Shown: positions 25,797 through 35,400, counted from the first letter of the stretch. The stretch is DNA of 50,609 bases from Castellaniella defragrans_A (GCF_040394755.1 NZ_JBEBRQ010000018.1), one strand, 5' to 3'. Program-made: numbers and translations. The notes: generated by a model not told the origin, from the sequence alone.

Positions 25797-26954
25797 ATGA
25801 ATCCGAATCCCTACATCAACGAGGATCTGCAGGCGCTGGCCGAGACGGTGCGGCGCTTCGCCCAGGAGAAAGTCGCGCCCGGCTTTCTCGAACGCGACAA
25901 GACCCGCACCTTCGACCGGTCCCTGCTGGCTGAAATGGGCGAACTCGGTTTCATCGCCCCGGAATTGCCCGAGTCCTTTGGCGGCCTGGGGATGGGCTGC
26001 CTGGCCGCGGGCGTGGTGCATGAGGAAATCGCGCGCGCCGACCTGAGCTTTTCCTATCTGAATCTGCTGGCCTCGCTCAATAGCCAGATCCTTTCGCGCT
26101 ACGGCCGGCCCGAGGTGGTCACGCCGTGGCTGCAAAAGATCGTGCGCGGCCAGGCGATCTGCGCCATCGCTCTGACCGAGCCGCGCGGCGGCTCGGATGC
26201 GGCCAACCTGCGTCTGCGCGTCGAGCGCGATGGCGACGACTATGTCATCAACGGCGAGAAAACCTCCATTTCGGCGGCCGACCAGGCTGATATCTGTGTG
26301 GTTTTCGGCCGCACCGGCACACCCGAGTCGGGCGCGCACGGCGTGACGGCGCTGCTCGTGCCCATGGACGCGCCCGGCGTCACCACGAGCCGCTTCGACT
26401 GCCACGGCCAGCGCGCCATCGGGCGCGGTTCGGTCTTCTTCGAAAACGTGCGCGTGCCGGTCGATCATCGCCTGGGCGACGAGAACAAGGGCTTTGTGCA
26501 GGTGATGCATGGCTTCGATTTCTCGCGCTCGCTCATCGGTTTGCAGTGTCTGGCCGTAGCGCGGGCGGCGCTGGATGAAACCTGGCAGTACATCACCCAG
26601 CGCGAGGCCTTTGGCCAGCCACTCTCGGCTTTCCAGGGCGTGACGCATCCGCTTGCCCAGTACGACACCGAGGTCGAGGGCGCGCGCCTCTTGTGCCTGC
26701 AGGGCTTGTGGCTCAAGGACCAGGGGCTTGGCCATACCGCCGAGGCCGGCATGGCCAAGTGGTGGGGGCCCAAGCTGGCCTATGACGTGATCCATCAGTG
26801 CCTGCTGTGCTTTGGCCACGGCGGCTATGACCGCGGTCCGATGGAGCAGCGCCTGCGCGACGTGCTGGGTTTCCAGATCGGCGACGGCACGGCCCAGATC
26901 ATGAAAACAATCATTGCCCGTACCCGCGCCGGCCGCAAGAACGTGCCGGCTTGA
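25797..26954 (+). CDS. aliB: Cyclohexanecarboxyl-CoA dehydrogenase (acyl-CoA dehydrogenase family)
   Basis: A 385-residue FAD-dependent acyl-CoA dehydrogenase expected to convert cyclohexanecarboxyl-CoA to the cyclohex-1-ene thioester. It has the N-terminal helical domain, the beta domain with ALTEPRGGSDAANLRL and NGEKTSISAADQADI, and the C-terminal helical domain with FGQPLSAFQGVTHPLA. Where most family members carry the catalytic Glu in a YEGT motif, this protein has Asp in QIGDGTAQI (about residue 363). GGGAG precedes ATG 25797. Assignment as AliB rests on remembered similarity and on lying between badI and aliA. Electrons probably go to ETF. Confidence 0.88.
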   Translation: MNPNPYINEDLQALAETVRRFAQEKVAPGFLERDKTRTFDRSLLAEMGELGFIAPELPESFGGLGMGCLAAGVVHEEIARADLSFSYLNLLASLNSQILSRYGRPEVVTPWLQKIVRGQAICAIALTEPRGGSDAANLRLRVERDGDDYVINGEKTSISAADQADICVVFGRTGTPESGAHGVTALLVPMDAPGVTTSRFDCHGQRAIGRGSVFFENVRVPVDHRLGDENKGFVQVMHGFDFSRSLIGLQCLAVARAALDETWQYITQREAFGQPLSAFQGVTHPLAQYDTEVEGARLLCLQGLWLKDQGLGHTAEAGMAKWWGPKLAYDVIHQCLLCFGHGGYDRGPMEQRLRDVLGFQIGDGTAQIMKTIIARTRAGRKNVPA

Positions 26955-26992
26955 GATCACTCTTATCCAGATACAACCAGGGGGACAAAATC

Positions 26993-28636
26993 ATGGAATT
27001 CGACGCCGTTCTCATCCCGCCCCGTCGCGCTGAAAGCGTGGCGCAGGGCTTTTGGCCTGATCGAACGATCAACGACGCACTGGATGCTTGTTTGGCGAGT
27101 TGCCCCGACAAGCTCGCCTTGACGGCGGTGCGGGCCGAAAGCGGGGCGACGACCCGCTTTACCTATCGCGAGCTTGCTGTCATGGCCGATCGCGTCGCGG
27201 TGGGGCTGTCCCGGCTGGGTGTGGAACGCAATGACATCGTCGCTTGCCAGTTGCCTAATTGGTGGCAGTTTTTTGTGGTGTATCTGGCGTGCTCGCGGAT
27301 CGGGGCGGTGATGAACCCGCTGATGCACATCTTTCGCGAGCATGAGCTTTCGTTCATGCTCAATCATAACGAGGCCAGGATCCTGATCGTCCCGAAGAAA
27401 TTCCGGGGCTTCGACTTCGAACAAATGGCCACGGACCTTCAGCCCAGTCTGCCGAATCTGCGGCATGTGGTGGTAGTGGATGGCGAGGGCGCCAACAGCT
27501 TCGAGGCGCTGCTCAGCGGCCCCGCCTGGGAGAACGAACCCGATGCGCAGGACATCCTGACGCGCCATCGCCCAAAGGCCGACGATGTCTCCCAACTCAT
27601 CTATACCTCGGGCACGACGGGCGAGCCCAAGGGCGTGATGCATACCGCCAATACGGTGATGGCCAACATCGGCCCCTATTCGCAGCGTGTGCGGGTGGGC
27701 GCCGAGGATGTGATCCTGATGGCCTCGCCCATGGCGCACCAGACGGGTTTCATGTATGGGCTGGTCATGCCCATTGTGCTCAAGGCCAGCGCGGTGCTCC
27801 TGGATGTCTGGGAACCGCTCAAGGCGATCGATCTGATCCGTTCCGAGCAATGCAGTTTCACCATGGCGTCCACGCCGTTCCTGACCGATCTGACCAAGAA
27901 CGTCGTCGAGTCCGGCAAGACCGTGCCGATGCTCAAGACTTTCGTGTGCGCGGGCGCGCCGATTCCGGGGCCGCTGGTCGAACAGGCGTGCGCCGCGCTC
28001 GGGACCAAGATCGTGTCGGCCTGGGGCATGACGGAAAACGGCGCGGTCACGCTGATCCGGCTCGATGACCCGGACGAGCGCGCCTCCACGACCGACGGCG
28101 TGCCGCTGCCCGGCGTCGAACTCAAGGTGGTGGATTTCGATGGCAATTCTTTGCCGGTCGGCGAAGCGGGCAGGCTGCTGGTGCGTTCGGTGTCGAACTT
28201 CGGCGGCTACCTCAAGCGTCCGCAGCTCAACGGAACCGATGCCGAGGGCTGGTTCGACACCGGCGACCTGGCCCGCCTGGACGAGCAGGGCTATGTCCGC
28301 ATCACCGGGCGCAGCAAGGATGTGATCATCCGTGGCGGCGAGAACATTCCGGTGGTCGAGATCGAGTCGCTGTTGTACCGCCATCCTGCCGTCAACCAGG
28401 TCGCCATCGTCGGCTATGCCGACGAGCGCCTGGGTGAGAGGGCTTGCGCCGTGGTGATCCCCAAACCGGGCCAGACTATCGACCTGGCGGAGATCCAGGC
28501 CTTTCTGAAGGCCCAGAAGGTCGCGATCCAGTACGTCCCTGAGCGCCTGATCCTGCGCGACACCATGCCGGCCACGCCGTCTGGAAAGATCCAGAAATTC
28601 AAGCTGCGCGAAATACTGCAGGATGAACAGTCCTGA
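26993..28636 (+). CDS. aliA: Cyclohexanecarboxylate-CoA ligase (ANL superfamily)
   Basis: An AMP-forming ligase that activates cyclohexanecarboxylate as its CoA ester, the entry step of the pathway. The 547-residue protein shows the P-loop YTSGTTGEPKG (about 202-212), the A5-type AWGMTENG, the A8 hinge GWFDTGDLARLDEQGYVRITGR and the C-terminal catalytic Lys in TPSGKIQKFK. ATG 26993 has GGGGGA upstream; a GTG-type start 42 bases earlier would overlap aliB and looks wrong. The gene follows aliB by 38 bases. Substrate is inferred from the BadHI/AliB/BadK context. Related ligases act on other alicyclic or medium-chain acids. Confidence 0.88.
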   Translation: MEFDAVLIPPRRAESVAQGFWPDRTINDALDACLASCPDKLALTAVRAESGATTRFTYRELAVMADRVAVGLSRLGVERNDIVACQLPNWWQFFVVYLACSRIGAVMNPLMHIFREHELSFMLNHNEARILIVPKKFRGFDFEQMATDLQPSLPNLRHVVVVDGEGANSFEALLSGPAWENEPDAQDILTRHRPKADDVSQLIYTSGTTGEPKGVMHTANTVMANIGPYSQRVRVGAEDVILMASPMAHQTGFMYGLVMPIVLKASAVLLDVWEPLKAIDLIRSEQCSFTMASTPFLTDLTKNVVESGKTVPMLKTFVCAGAPIPGPLVEQACAALGTKIVSAWGMTENGAVTLIRLDDPDERASTTDGVPLPGVELKVVDFDGNSLPVGEAGRLLVRSVSNFGGYLKRPQLNGTDAEGWFDTGDLARLDEQGYVRITGRSKDVIIRGGENIPVVEIESLLYRHPAVNQVAIVGYADERLGERACAVVIPKPGQTIDLAEIQAFLKAQKVAIQYVPERLILRDTMPATPSGKIQKFKLREILQDEQS

Positions 28637-28684
28637 AATGGCGCATCGTTCGTTTTTCATTGATTGCGCCAACGGAGACAGGCA

Positions 28685-29509
28685 ATGACTATTGATCAGC
28701 AGGGTGGCCCATCAACCGAGCGAGAGACGGCCGTGCAAGACCAGCCCATTCTGGTGGAGGCGCGCGGGCGCGTCGGCCTGATCACCCTGAACCGTCCGCA
28801 CCAGCTCAATGCTCTCAATGATGCCTTGATGGATGCGCTGGGCGAGGCGCTGCTGGCCTTTGATGCGGATGCCGGCATCGGGGCCATCGTCATCGCTGGC
28901 GGCGCCAAGGCGTTCGCCGCCGGCGCCGACATCGAGGCGATGGCGGAGTGGTCGTTCATGGATGTCTATCAGGGCGCTTTCATCACCCGGAACTGGGAAA
29001 CCATCCGCCGCGTGCGCAAACCCGTGCTGGCCGCAGTGGCCGGTTTCGCCATGGGGGGCGGCTGCGAGCTGGCGCTGGCTTGCGACATCATCATTGCGGC
29101 CGAATCCGCGAAATTTGCGTTGCCCGAAATCAAGCTGGCCATGCTGCCCGGCGCCGGCGGCACGCAGCGCCTGCCGCGCGCCATTGGCAAGGCCAAGGCC
29201 ATGGACATGTGCCTGTCGGCCCGTATGCTCGATGCGGCCGAGGCCGATCGCTATGGTCTGGTATCGCGCGTGGTGCCCGATGCTGAGTTGTTGGATCAGA
29301 CCCTGATGTTGGCCGAGCGGATCGCCGGTTTTTCCTTGCCTGCGCTCATGGCGATCAAGGCGGCGGTCAATCGCGCCTGGGAAAGTCCGCTCACCGAGGG
29401 GATTCTGTTCGAGCGCCATGCCCTGTATGAACGCTTTGCCAGCGACGATGCGCACGAAGGTATGCGGGCCTTCCTGCAAAAACGCAGTCCAGAGTTCCAA
29501 CACCGCTAA
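28685..29509 (+). CDS. badK: Cyclohex-1-ene-1-carboxyl-CoA hydratase
   Basis: A crotonase-fold hydratase of 274 residues that adds water to cyclohex-1-ene-1-carboxyl-CoA, giving the BadH substrate. Oxyanion-hole segments AFAAGADIEAMA and GFAMGGGCELALA, and the paired acidic residues in LPEIKLAMLPGAGGTQRLPR, are intact. The stretch GKAKAMDMCLSAR and ILFERHALYERFAS match R. palustris BadK as remembered. The N-terminus is about 15 residues longer than usual; GGAG six bases before ATG 28685 supports it, but an in-frame GTG near 28731 (VQDQPIL) would give the normal length. Confidence 0.88.
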   Translation: MTIDQQGGPSTERETAVQDQPILVEARGRVGLITLNRPHQLNALNDALMDALGEALLAFDADAGIGAIVIAGGAKAFAAGADIEAMAEWSFMDVYQGAFITRNWETIRRVRKPVLAAVAGFAMGGGCELALACDIIIAAESAKFALPEIKLAMLPGAGGTQRLPRAIGKAKAMDMCLSARMLDAAEADRYGLVSRVVPDAELLDQTLMLAERIAGFSLPALMAIKAAVNRAWESPLTEGILFERHALYERFASDDAHEGMRAFLQKRSPEFQHR

Positions 29510-29540
29510 TCCAGACCGCTGATTTCCCGGAGCAAATCGC

Positions 29541-30701
29541 ATGGCCCTCGACGCCGAATCCTTTGACATCCTGTTGCCCACGATCCAGCGTTTCGTGGCC
29601 GAACGCCTGATGCCGGCTGAAAACTATCTCGAAGAACACGACGAGGTACCGGCCGGACTCATCGATGAAATGAAAGACATGGGCCTGTTCGGCCTCACCG
29701 TGCCCGAGGAATACGGCGGCATCGGCCTGTCGGTGAGCCAGGAGGTGCTGGTCAACTACGAACTGGGGCGCACCGCGCCGGCCTTCCGTTCGGTGTTCGG
29801 CACCAATATCGGCATCGGTTCCCAGGGAATCCTGATGGACGGCACTGCCGAACAAAAGGCCGAATACCTGCCCAAGGTGGCCAGCGGCGAACTGATCATG
29901 TCGTTCGCCCTGACCGAGCCCGATGCGGGCACCGACGCCGCTTCGCTCAAGACCCGCGCCGAGCTGGACGGCGACCATTATGTGCTCAACGGCACCAAGC
30001 GTTTCATCACCAATGCCCCGCGAGCGGGGGCCTTCACGTTGATGGCCCGCACTGGCGGGCCGGGCGCCGGCGGTGTGTCGTCCTTCATCGTGCCGGCTGG
30101 CAGTCCAGGCCTCAAGCTCGGCAAGAACGACAAGAAAATGGGCCAGCGCGGCACCAAGACCTGCGATGTGATCCTGGAGAACGTGCGCGTGCCGGCTGCC
30201 AACATCATCGGCGGCGTGCCCGGGCAGGGCTTCAAGACCGCGATGAAGGTGCTGGACCGCGGCCGGCTCAATATCTCGGCGGTGTCCTGCGGCCTGGCCT
30301 CGCGCATTCTGGATGAGTCGCGCCGCTATGCGCGCGACCGCAAGCAATTCGGCAAGCCCATCGGCGAGTTCCAGTTGATCCAGGCCATGCTGGCCGACAG
30401 CCAGGCCGAGCTGCTGGCCGGCTGGTCGCTGGTACAGGACGTGGCCCGGCGTTTCGACGGCAAGCCGGCGCATGTCTCCGATCCGGATATCTCCATGCGT
30501 GTTTCGTGCGCCAAGCTCTTTGCCACCGAGATGGTGGGCCGTGTGGCCGATCGCGGCGTGCAGATTCATGGCGGCGCCGGTTATATCAACGAGTATCCGG
30601 TGGAGCGTTTCTATCGAGATGCGCGCCTGCTGCGTCTATACGAGGGCACGACGCAGGTCCAGCAACTCATCATTGGCCGTGAACTGCTTCGCCAGGACTG
30701 A
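29541..30701 (+). CDS. Acyl-CoA dehydrogenase, candidate for pimeloyl-CoA oxidation
   Basis: A 386-residue FAD-dependent acyl-CoA dehydrogenase with the standard features: FALTEPDAGTDAASLKT, NGTKRFITNAPRAG, KMGQRGTKTCDV, the QIHGGAGYINEYPVERFYRDAR signature and the catalytic Glu in LYEGTTQVQ (about residue 368). It differs from the AliB-like gene upstream in keeping Glu. It lies 31 bases after badK in the same run. After BadI releases pimeloyl-CoA, a 2,3-dehydrogenase is the next need, so this is the natural candidate (PimC/PimD role), although R. palustris uses two subunits. A second dehydrogenase for another acid, perhaps one brought in by the ABC importer, is possible. Confidence 0.85.
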   Translation: MALDAESFDILLPTIQRFVAERLMPAENYLEEHDEVPAGLIDEMKDMGLFGLTVPEEYGGIGLSVSQEVLVNYELGRTAPAFRSVFGTNIGIGSQGILMDGTAEQKAEYLPKVASGELIMSFALTEPDAGTDAASLKTRAELDGDHYVLNGTKRFITNAPRAGAFTLMARTGGPGAGGVSSFIVPAGSPGLKLGKNDKKMGQRGTKTCDVILENVRVPAANIIGGVPGQGFKTAMKVLDRGRLNISAVSCGLASRILDESRRYARDRKQFGKPIGEFQLIQAMLADSQAELLAGWSLVQDVARRFDGKPAHVSDPDISMRVSCAKLFATEMVGRVADRGVQIHGGAGYINEYPVERFYRDARLLRLYEGTTQVQQLIIGRELLRQD

Positions 30702-30850
30702 GCCCGCGCAAGCCGTCCTCTTCAATTATTTGTATATGGCTGCAAGTAAAAGCGCTTTCAAGCGGGAAGATACCCGCCGATGGCAGTGCACTCAAGGAAC
30801 TTTTTAGGTGCGTGCCTCGAAAAGCAAAAATCAACAGGAGACAAAAAAAT

Positions 30851-31702
30851 ATGCTGGCAGTTCAATTGTTCAATGGCCTGGTTTATGGCGCATTGCTCAT
30901 CGTGATGTGCTCAGGTCTGGCACTGATCTATGGGCTGCGCCGCGTGGTCAATTTCGCCCATGGCGCGCTGTACATGCTGGGAGCATACATAGGTTATTCG
31001 ATCGCCGCCCACAGTAATTTCTGGGTGGCCCTCGTCGTGGCGCCGTTGGTCATGGGCGGGATCGGCGTGCTGATCGATCGCTACGGTTTCCGGCTCCTGG
31101 AGGGCCGGGAGCCGCTCAATGTGATGCTCATGACTTTTGGCCTGCTGCTCATCCTGGAAGACCTGGTGGTGTTCATCTGGGGCAAGACCAACTACTCCTT
31201 GTTCACCCCGTCGTTGCTGGATTTCTCCGTCTCTCTGTTTGGGCATGATGTGCCGGCCTACCGTATCGGAGTGATGGTTGCTGGCGTGCTGGTGGCTCTG
31301 GGTCTGACGCTTTGGCTGCGCTACTCGAAAATCGGACTGTTCGTTCGAGCCGCCAGCACCGATCCGGTGACGACCTCCATGCAGGGGGTCAATACGGATG
31401 CGCTGAGCGCGGGGGTGGTGGGGCTGGGCAGCGCGCTGGCCGGCCTGGCTGGCGTGGTGGCGGCGCCTTTCCTGTCGCTGTCGCCCCACATGGGGTCCGA
31501 CGTGCTCATCGACTCGTTCGTGGTCGTCGTCATCGGTGGCCTGGGTTCGCTGGCGGGGGCTTTCATTGCGGCATTGTTGTTGGGATTGATGCAGTCGTTT
31601 GGCGCGGTCTACCTGCCTGAAGTCTCGGTGTTGCTGCCGTTCATCTTCATGATCGCCGTGCTGATCTGGAAACCTTCCGGCCTGGCCGGAAGCCGGACCT
31701 GA
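30851..31702 (+). CDS. Branched-chain-type ABC transporter permease, LivH-like
   Basis: A 283-residue permease with about eight hydrophobic segments and the LivH signature GLALIYGLRRVVNFAHGALYMLGAY near the N-terminus. The EAA-like loop region (MQGVNTDALSAGVVGLGSALAGLAG) contacts the ATPases. ATG 30851 has AGGAG 10 bases upstream. It opens a five-gene importer and follows a 149-base gap after the dehydrogenase gene, which holds a short hairpin (GCGGG 30762-30766 with CCCGC 30773-30777) and may hold an extra promoter. HAAT-family importers often carry aromatic or alicyclic acids, so cyclohexanecarboxylate or a relative is the likely cargo. Confidence 0.9.
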   Translation: MLAVQLFNGLVYGALLIVMCSGLALIYGLRRVVNFAHGALYMLGAYIGYSIAAHSNFWVALVVAPLVMGGIGVLIDRYGFRLLEGREPLNVMLMTFGLLLILEDLVVFIWGKTNYSLFTPSLLDFSVSLFGHDVPAYRIGVMVAGVLVALGLTLWLRYSKIGLFVRAASTDPVTTSMQGVNTDALSAGVVGLGSALAGLAGVVAAPFLSLSPHMGSDVLIDSFVVVVIGGLGSLAGAFIAALLLGLMQSFGAVYLPEVSVLLPFIFMIAVLIWKPSGLAGSRT

Positions 31703-31717
31703 GCGAAGGAGCCGATC

Positions 31718-32710
31718 ATGAGCATGTCGCGAATCAGTATCTATTGTCTCCTGGCGCTTCTGCTGGGCGCAGGCATTGCCTGGGTGACCACGAGCATCAG
31801 CCTCCTGGCCATGTTCACGCAGGCCGTGATCTACGCCATCTTCGCCCTCGGTGTGGGGGTGCTGCTCAAGCAGAACGGTCTGGTCAGCTTTGGCCATGCC
31901 CTCTATTTCGGCATGGCGGGCTATGGCGCCGGGATCATTCTGGAGATGGCCTGGATGCCGGCCGAGTGGGCGCTTCTGGTCATCCTGGTGGTCATTGGCC
32001 TGTCTGCTTTCCTGATCGGCCTAGTCATCGTACGTGTGCCGGGCATTGCTTTTGGCATGCTGACTCTGGCCATGGGCCAGATGGCGTACTTGCTGGCTTC
32101 GCGCGCAAGGGGCATGACGGGAGGGGCCGATGGCATGCAGATTCCCTGGCCGCAAACCCTGTTCGGGGTGCCGCAGTCGACCATTCTCCAGCCGGGGGTT
32201 CTGTTCCTGTCGGCCTGGGGGGTGATGGTGGTTGTGGCTTATGTGTTGGTGTGGATACTGCAGACGCGGTTCGGCGCCATTACGGAGGCGATCCGGGACA
32301 ACGAGGAACGGGCTCGTTTCATTGGCATCAAGACCACGCTGCCTCGTGCCGGGATCTATGCGATTTCAGCTGTCGTGGCTGGTATCGCGGGCCTGATGTC
32401 GTCCATCAACACCGGATTCATTTCGCCAGAGAGCCTGCACTGGAGCGTTTCGGCCGTGACCCTGCTGATGGTCGTGGTCGGCGGCTTTCGGCGATTGGTC
32501 GGTCCTATCGTGGGGGCCATCGTTTATTTCCTGGTCAAAGACTTCCTTGGTGACCATGCCACCCATTCGATGGCGATCTTTGGCGCCATTCTGATCGTTG
32601 TCATCGCGTTTGCGCCGGATGGCATCACGGGTGCCATCGAGCGGGCCTTGGGCCGCCGTCGGCTTGACAGGTCGAGCACTGACTCGCACCGCAAGGAGAG
32701 ACAAGCATGA
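31718..32710 (+). CDS. Branched-chain-type ABC transporter permease, LivM-like
   Basis: A 330-residue inner-membrane permease pairing with the LivH-like protein. The LivM features are IYAIFALGVGVLLKQNGLVSFGHALYFGMAGYGAG near the N-terminus and the cytoplasmic motif TRFGAITEAIRDNEERARFIGI (about 185-206). The C-terminal tail is hydrophilic. AAGGAG precedes ATG 31718. Its stop overlaps the ATG of the first ATPase gene by four bases. Confidence 0.9.
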   Translation: MSMSRISIYCLLALLLGAGIAWVTTSISLLAMFTQAVIYAIFALGVGVLLKQNGLVSFGHALYFGMAGYGAGIILEMAWMPAEWALLVILVVIGLSAFLIGLVIVRVPGIAFGMLTLAMGQMAYLLASRARGMTGGADGMQIPWPQTLFGVPQSTILQPGVLFLSAWGVMVVVAYVLVWILQTRFGAITEAIRDNEERARFIGIKTTLPRAGIYAISAVVAGIAGLMSSINTGFISPESLHWSVSAVTLLMVVVGGFRRLVGPIVGAIVYFLVKDFLGDHATHSMAIFGAILIVVIAFAPDGITGAIERALGRRRLDRSSTDSHRKERQA

Positions 32711-33426
32711 GTGCATATGTGCTGGAGGCCAAGGATGTGGCCATTCATTTTGGCGGCGTCAAAGCCTTGGATGGCGTCGATATCACGCTGGAGAAAGGGC
32801 AGATCCGCGGGTTGATCGGCCCCAATGGCGCCGGTAAATCCACAGTGATCGATGCCATTACGGGACGGCGCGCGCTCACACGGGGCAGTGTCGTTCTGGA
32901 TGGCAAGGACGTCAGCCAGATGGGGGCGGTGGAACGCCGTCGCTGCGGTCTGTCCCGCAGTTTTCAGCGCACCAGTATCTTTAGCGGCATGACTGTTCGC
33001 AAGCAGGTGATGCTGGCCTCCCACAAGATGGGCATAGAGGATTCGGCAGCCGATGCCGATGCGGTATTGCAGGAACTCGATCTGACCCGATTGGGTCACT
33101 TGATCGCGGAGGACCTGGGGTATGGCGAACAGCGCCGGCTGGATCTGGCGCTGGCGCTGGTGGGGCGGCCCAAAGTGCTGATGCTCGACGAGCCTATGGC
33201 CGGCCTGTCGGTCAAAGAGTCGCAGGATCTCGCGCAACACCTGAAGACGCTGACCTCGCGATGGGATGTTTCGGTCTTGCTGGTGGAGCACGACATGGAC
33301 GTCGTGTTCGGCATTTCCGATGCGATTACCGTGTTCGAACTGGGGCGTGTCATTGCTGGTGGCGAGCCGGTGCAGGTGCGTGCCAATCCTCGCGTGCGCG
33401 AGGCTTATCTCGGGAGTGCCGCATGA
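32707..33426 (+). CDS. Branched-chain-type ABC transporter ATPase, LivG-like
   Basis: A 239-residue ABC ATPase with Walker A GPNGAGKSTVI (about 38-48), a signature written GYGEQRRLDLALAL instead of the usual LSxGQ, Walker B VLMLDEPMAGLS and switch His in LLVEHDMD. The LivG-type insertion after Walker A is short. Both ends overlap neighbouring genes by four bases, so the permease and two ATPases are translated as a unit. It powers uptake at the inner membrane. Confidence 0.9.
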   Translation: MSAYVLEAKDVAIHFGGVKALDGVDITLEKGQIRGLIGPNGAGKSTVIDAITGRRALTRGSVVLDGKDVSQMGAVERRRCGLSRSFQRTSIFSGMTVRKQVMLASHKMGIEDSAADADAVLQELDLTRLGHLIAEDLGYGEQRRLDLALALVGRPKVLMLDEPMAGLSVKESQDLAQHLKTLTSRWDVSVLLVEHDMDVVFGISDAITVFELGRVIAGGEPVQVRANPRVREAYLGSAA

Positions 33427-34127
33427 CTGCATTGCTTCAGCTCAGCGGGGTGCAAGCCTTCTACGGCGCGGCGCACATCCTGCATGGCATGGATCTTCAT
33501 ATCGATGCCGGTGAACGGGTTGCATTGATCGGGCGCAACGGCGTCGGCAAGACCACAGTGGTCAACACCATCCTTGGATTGGCGCAGATGAAGGGGGGGC
33601 AGATTCAGTTCGGCGGGCAGACCATCGTACGGCCCCGACCCTATGTCGCCGCAAAGCACGGCATCGTCGTCGTTCCCCAGGGGCGGCGCATCGTGGCGAA
33701 CCTGACGGTCCAGGAAAACCTTTTGCTTGGCGCAGCGAACAAACGCAAGGGGCCCTGGACGATGCAAGGGATCTACCAGCTTTTCCCCATTCTGCAAGAG
33801 CGCGCCCATACGCCCGGTACAGCGCTGTCGGGCGGTCAGCAGCAGATGCTGGCCGTGGGCCGGGCTCTGATGGCCAATCCCTCCCTGATCCTGTTGGACG
33901 AGCCGACTGAGGGGCTGGCGCCTGTGATCGTGGATCAGTTGGCTGAGATCTTCAATCAGGTGGCGGATCAGGGTACGGCCTTGTTGTTGATCGAACAGAA
34001 CATGAGCCTCGTCGTGCGGGTGGCCCATCGTTATCTGGCGATGGCCAAAGGATCTGTGGTGGCCGAAGGGTCGGTGATTCATTCACGCGAGGGGCTCGAA
34101 GACCTCGAACATCATGTGATGGTTTGA
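33423..34127 (+). CDS. Branched-chain-type ABC transporter ATPase, LivF-like
   Basis: A 234-residue ATPase with Walker A GRNGVGKTTVVN, GIVVVPQGRRIVANLTVQENL (typical LivF Q-loop region), signature ALSGGQQQMLAVGRAL and Walker B LILLDEPTEGLAP. The ATGA overlap (33423-33426) fixes the start. The second half of the heterodimeric motor with the LivG-like protein. Confidence 0.92.
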   Translation: MTALLQLSGVQAFYGAAHILHGMDLHIDAGERVALIGRNGVGKTTVVNTILGLAQMKGGQIQFGGQTIVRPRPYVAAKHGIVVVPQGRRIVANLTVQENLLLGAANKRKGPWTMQGIYQLFPILQERAHTPGTALSGGQQQMLAVGRALMANPSLILLDEPTEGLAPVIVDQLAEIFNQVADQGTALLLIEQNMSLVVRVAHRYLAMAKGSVVAEGSVIHSREGLEDLEHHVMV

Positions 34128-34198
34128 CGAGAACAAGGCATTCGTTCTGAAAACGGTTGTCGGACCGCTTCCGGCGATTTCAATGATATGGAGACAAA

Positions 34199-35386
34199 AT
34201 GTTGAAAATGACAGCTCTTTCCCGGATTCTGGTCAGTGCCGCGCTGGTCGCGGTGCTGCCCCTGACCGCGATTGCCCAAGACAAGGAGTCAGTGAAAATC
34301 GGCCTCGTGTCCTCGAAGTCGGGGAATTTCTCGTCCATGGGTGTCGATGTCATCAACGCCATAAGGTTTGCCGTGGACGAGGCCAACGCCAACGGCGGGG
34401 TGGATGGCCGTCAGGTATTGTTGGCCGAAGGGGATGATGAAAGCACCCCGGATGCCGGGCGCCGCGCCGCGGAGAAATTGGCGCGCGACGGCTACAACCT
34501 CCTGATCGGGCCGATTCCTTCGTCGATTTCGCTGGCCATCAGCCAGAACCTGTCACGCTGGGATGCGGCCCTGATCGGCACCATGAGCAAGGCGGATAAG
34601 CTCACTATGGACGCCTGCAACCCGCGCTTCATCCGGACCAATCATTCCGATGCGATGGATCTGGCCATGATCGACCAGTGGGTCAAGACCGTGCCGGGCA
34701 ATAACTTTGCAATCCTGGCGGCCGACTATGTGTGGGGTCAGGACTCGGCCCGGTCTTTCGAGGCGGCGGTGACTTCGCAGGGCAAGAAGGTTGCGCTCAA
34801 GCTGTTCGCTCCGCTGGGCACCAAGGACTATGCGCCCTATATCCAGCAGTTGAAGGCCGCGAACGTGGATGCCATTTGGGTGGCCGATGTTTCGGGCGGC
34901 ATTGCCTTTGTCAAACAGGCCGCGGACTTTGGCCTGACGCCAAAAACGCCACTGGTTGGCCATGCGCTGGTGTCCAATTTCATCATCAATGCCACGGGTA
35001 CCGCCATGGAAGGCGTACCGGGCAATGTGGGTTTCACACCGGACATCGACACGCCGGCCACCAAGGCTTTCGTCGAGGCTTTCAAAGCCAAACACAATCG
35101 GCTGCCTTCCGACACCGAGGGCCAGGCCTATAACGGTATGATGGTGCTGTTCGATGGCATCAAGCTGGCCGGCAGCGTCAAACCCGAGGCCGTGACCAAG
35201 GCGCTGCGCGGCGCGCAGGTCGAAACCTTGTACGGAAAAATGACCGTCCGGGCGGATGACAATCAGTTGATCATTCCCAACTATGTAGCCCGCGTGAAAA
35301 TGAGTGACGGTGTGCTGCGCCCTGTCATCGAGCAGACTTTCCCGGAAACCATTGCACCGCCGGCATCATCCGTGTGCAAGATGTGA
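34199..35386 (+). CDS. Periplasmic substrate-binding protein of the branched-chain-type ABC importer
   Basis: A 395-residue type I periplasmic binding protein. Residues 1-26 form a signal peptide with a hydrophobic core and the AIA site before QDKE. The mature part starts with VKIGLVSSKSGNFSSMG, the usual first strand, and has DDESTPDAGRRAAEKL. GGAG (34189-34192) lies 6 bases before ATG 34199. It follows livF by 71 bases and confers substrate choice. The catabolic context suggests an alicyclic or aromatic carboxylate; the pocket residues cannot be read for specificity. Confidence 0.88.
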   Translation: MLKMTALSRILVSAALVAVLPLTAIAQDKESVKIGLVSSKSGNFSSMGVDVINAIRFAVDEANANGGVDGRQVLLAEGDDESTPDAGRRAAEKLARDGYNLLIGPIPSSISLAISQNLSRWDAALIGTMSKADKLTMDACNPRFIRTNHSDAMDLAMIDQWVKTVPGNNFAILAADYVWGQDSARSFEAAVTSQGKKVALKLFAPLGTKDYAPYIQQLKAANVDAIWVADVSGGIAFVKQAADFGLTPKTPLVGHALVSNFIINATGTAMEGVPGNVGFTPDIDTPATKAFVEAFKAKHNRLPSDTEGQAYNGMMVLFDGIKLAGSVKPEAVTKALRGAQVETLYGKMTVRADDNQLIIPNYVARVKMSDGVLRPVIEQTFPETIAPPASSVCKM

Positions 35387-35400
35387 CAGGAGCATTTCCC

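Noticed and set aside
26963..28672. 569-codon frame opposite aliA
   Set aside because: AliA has all ligase motifs; the antisense product is His/Gln/Arg-rich, typical of a shadow.
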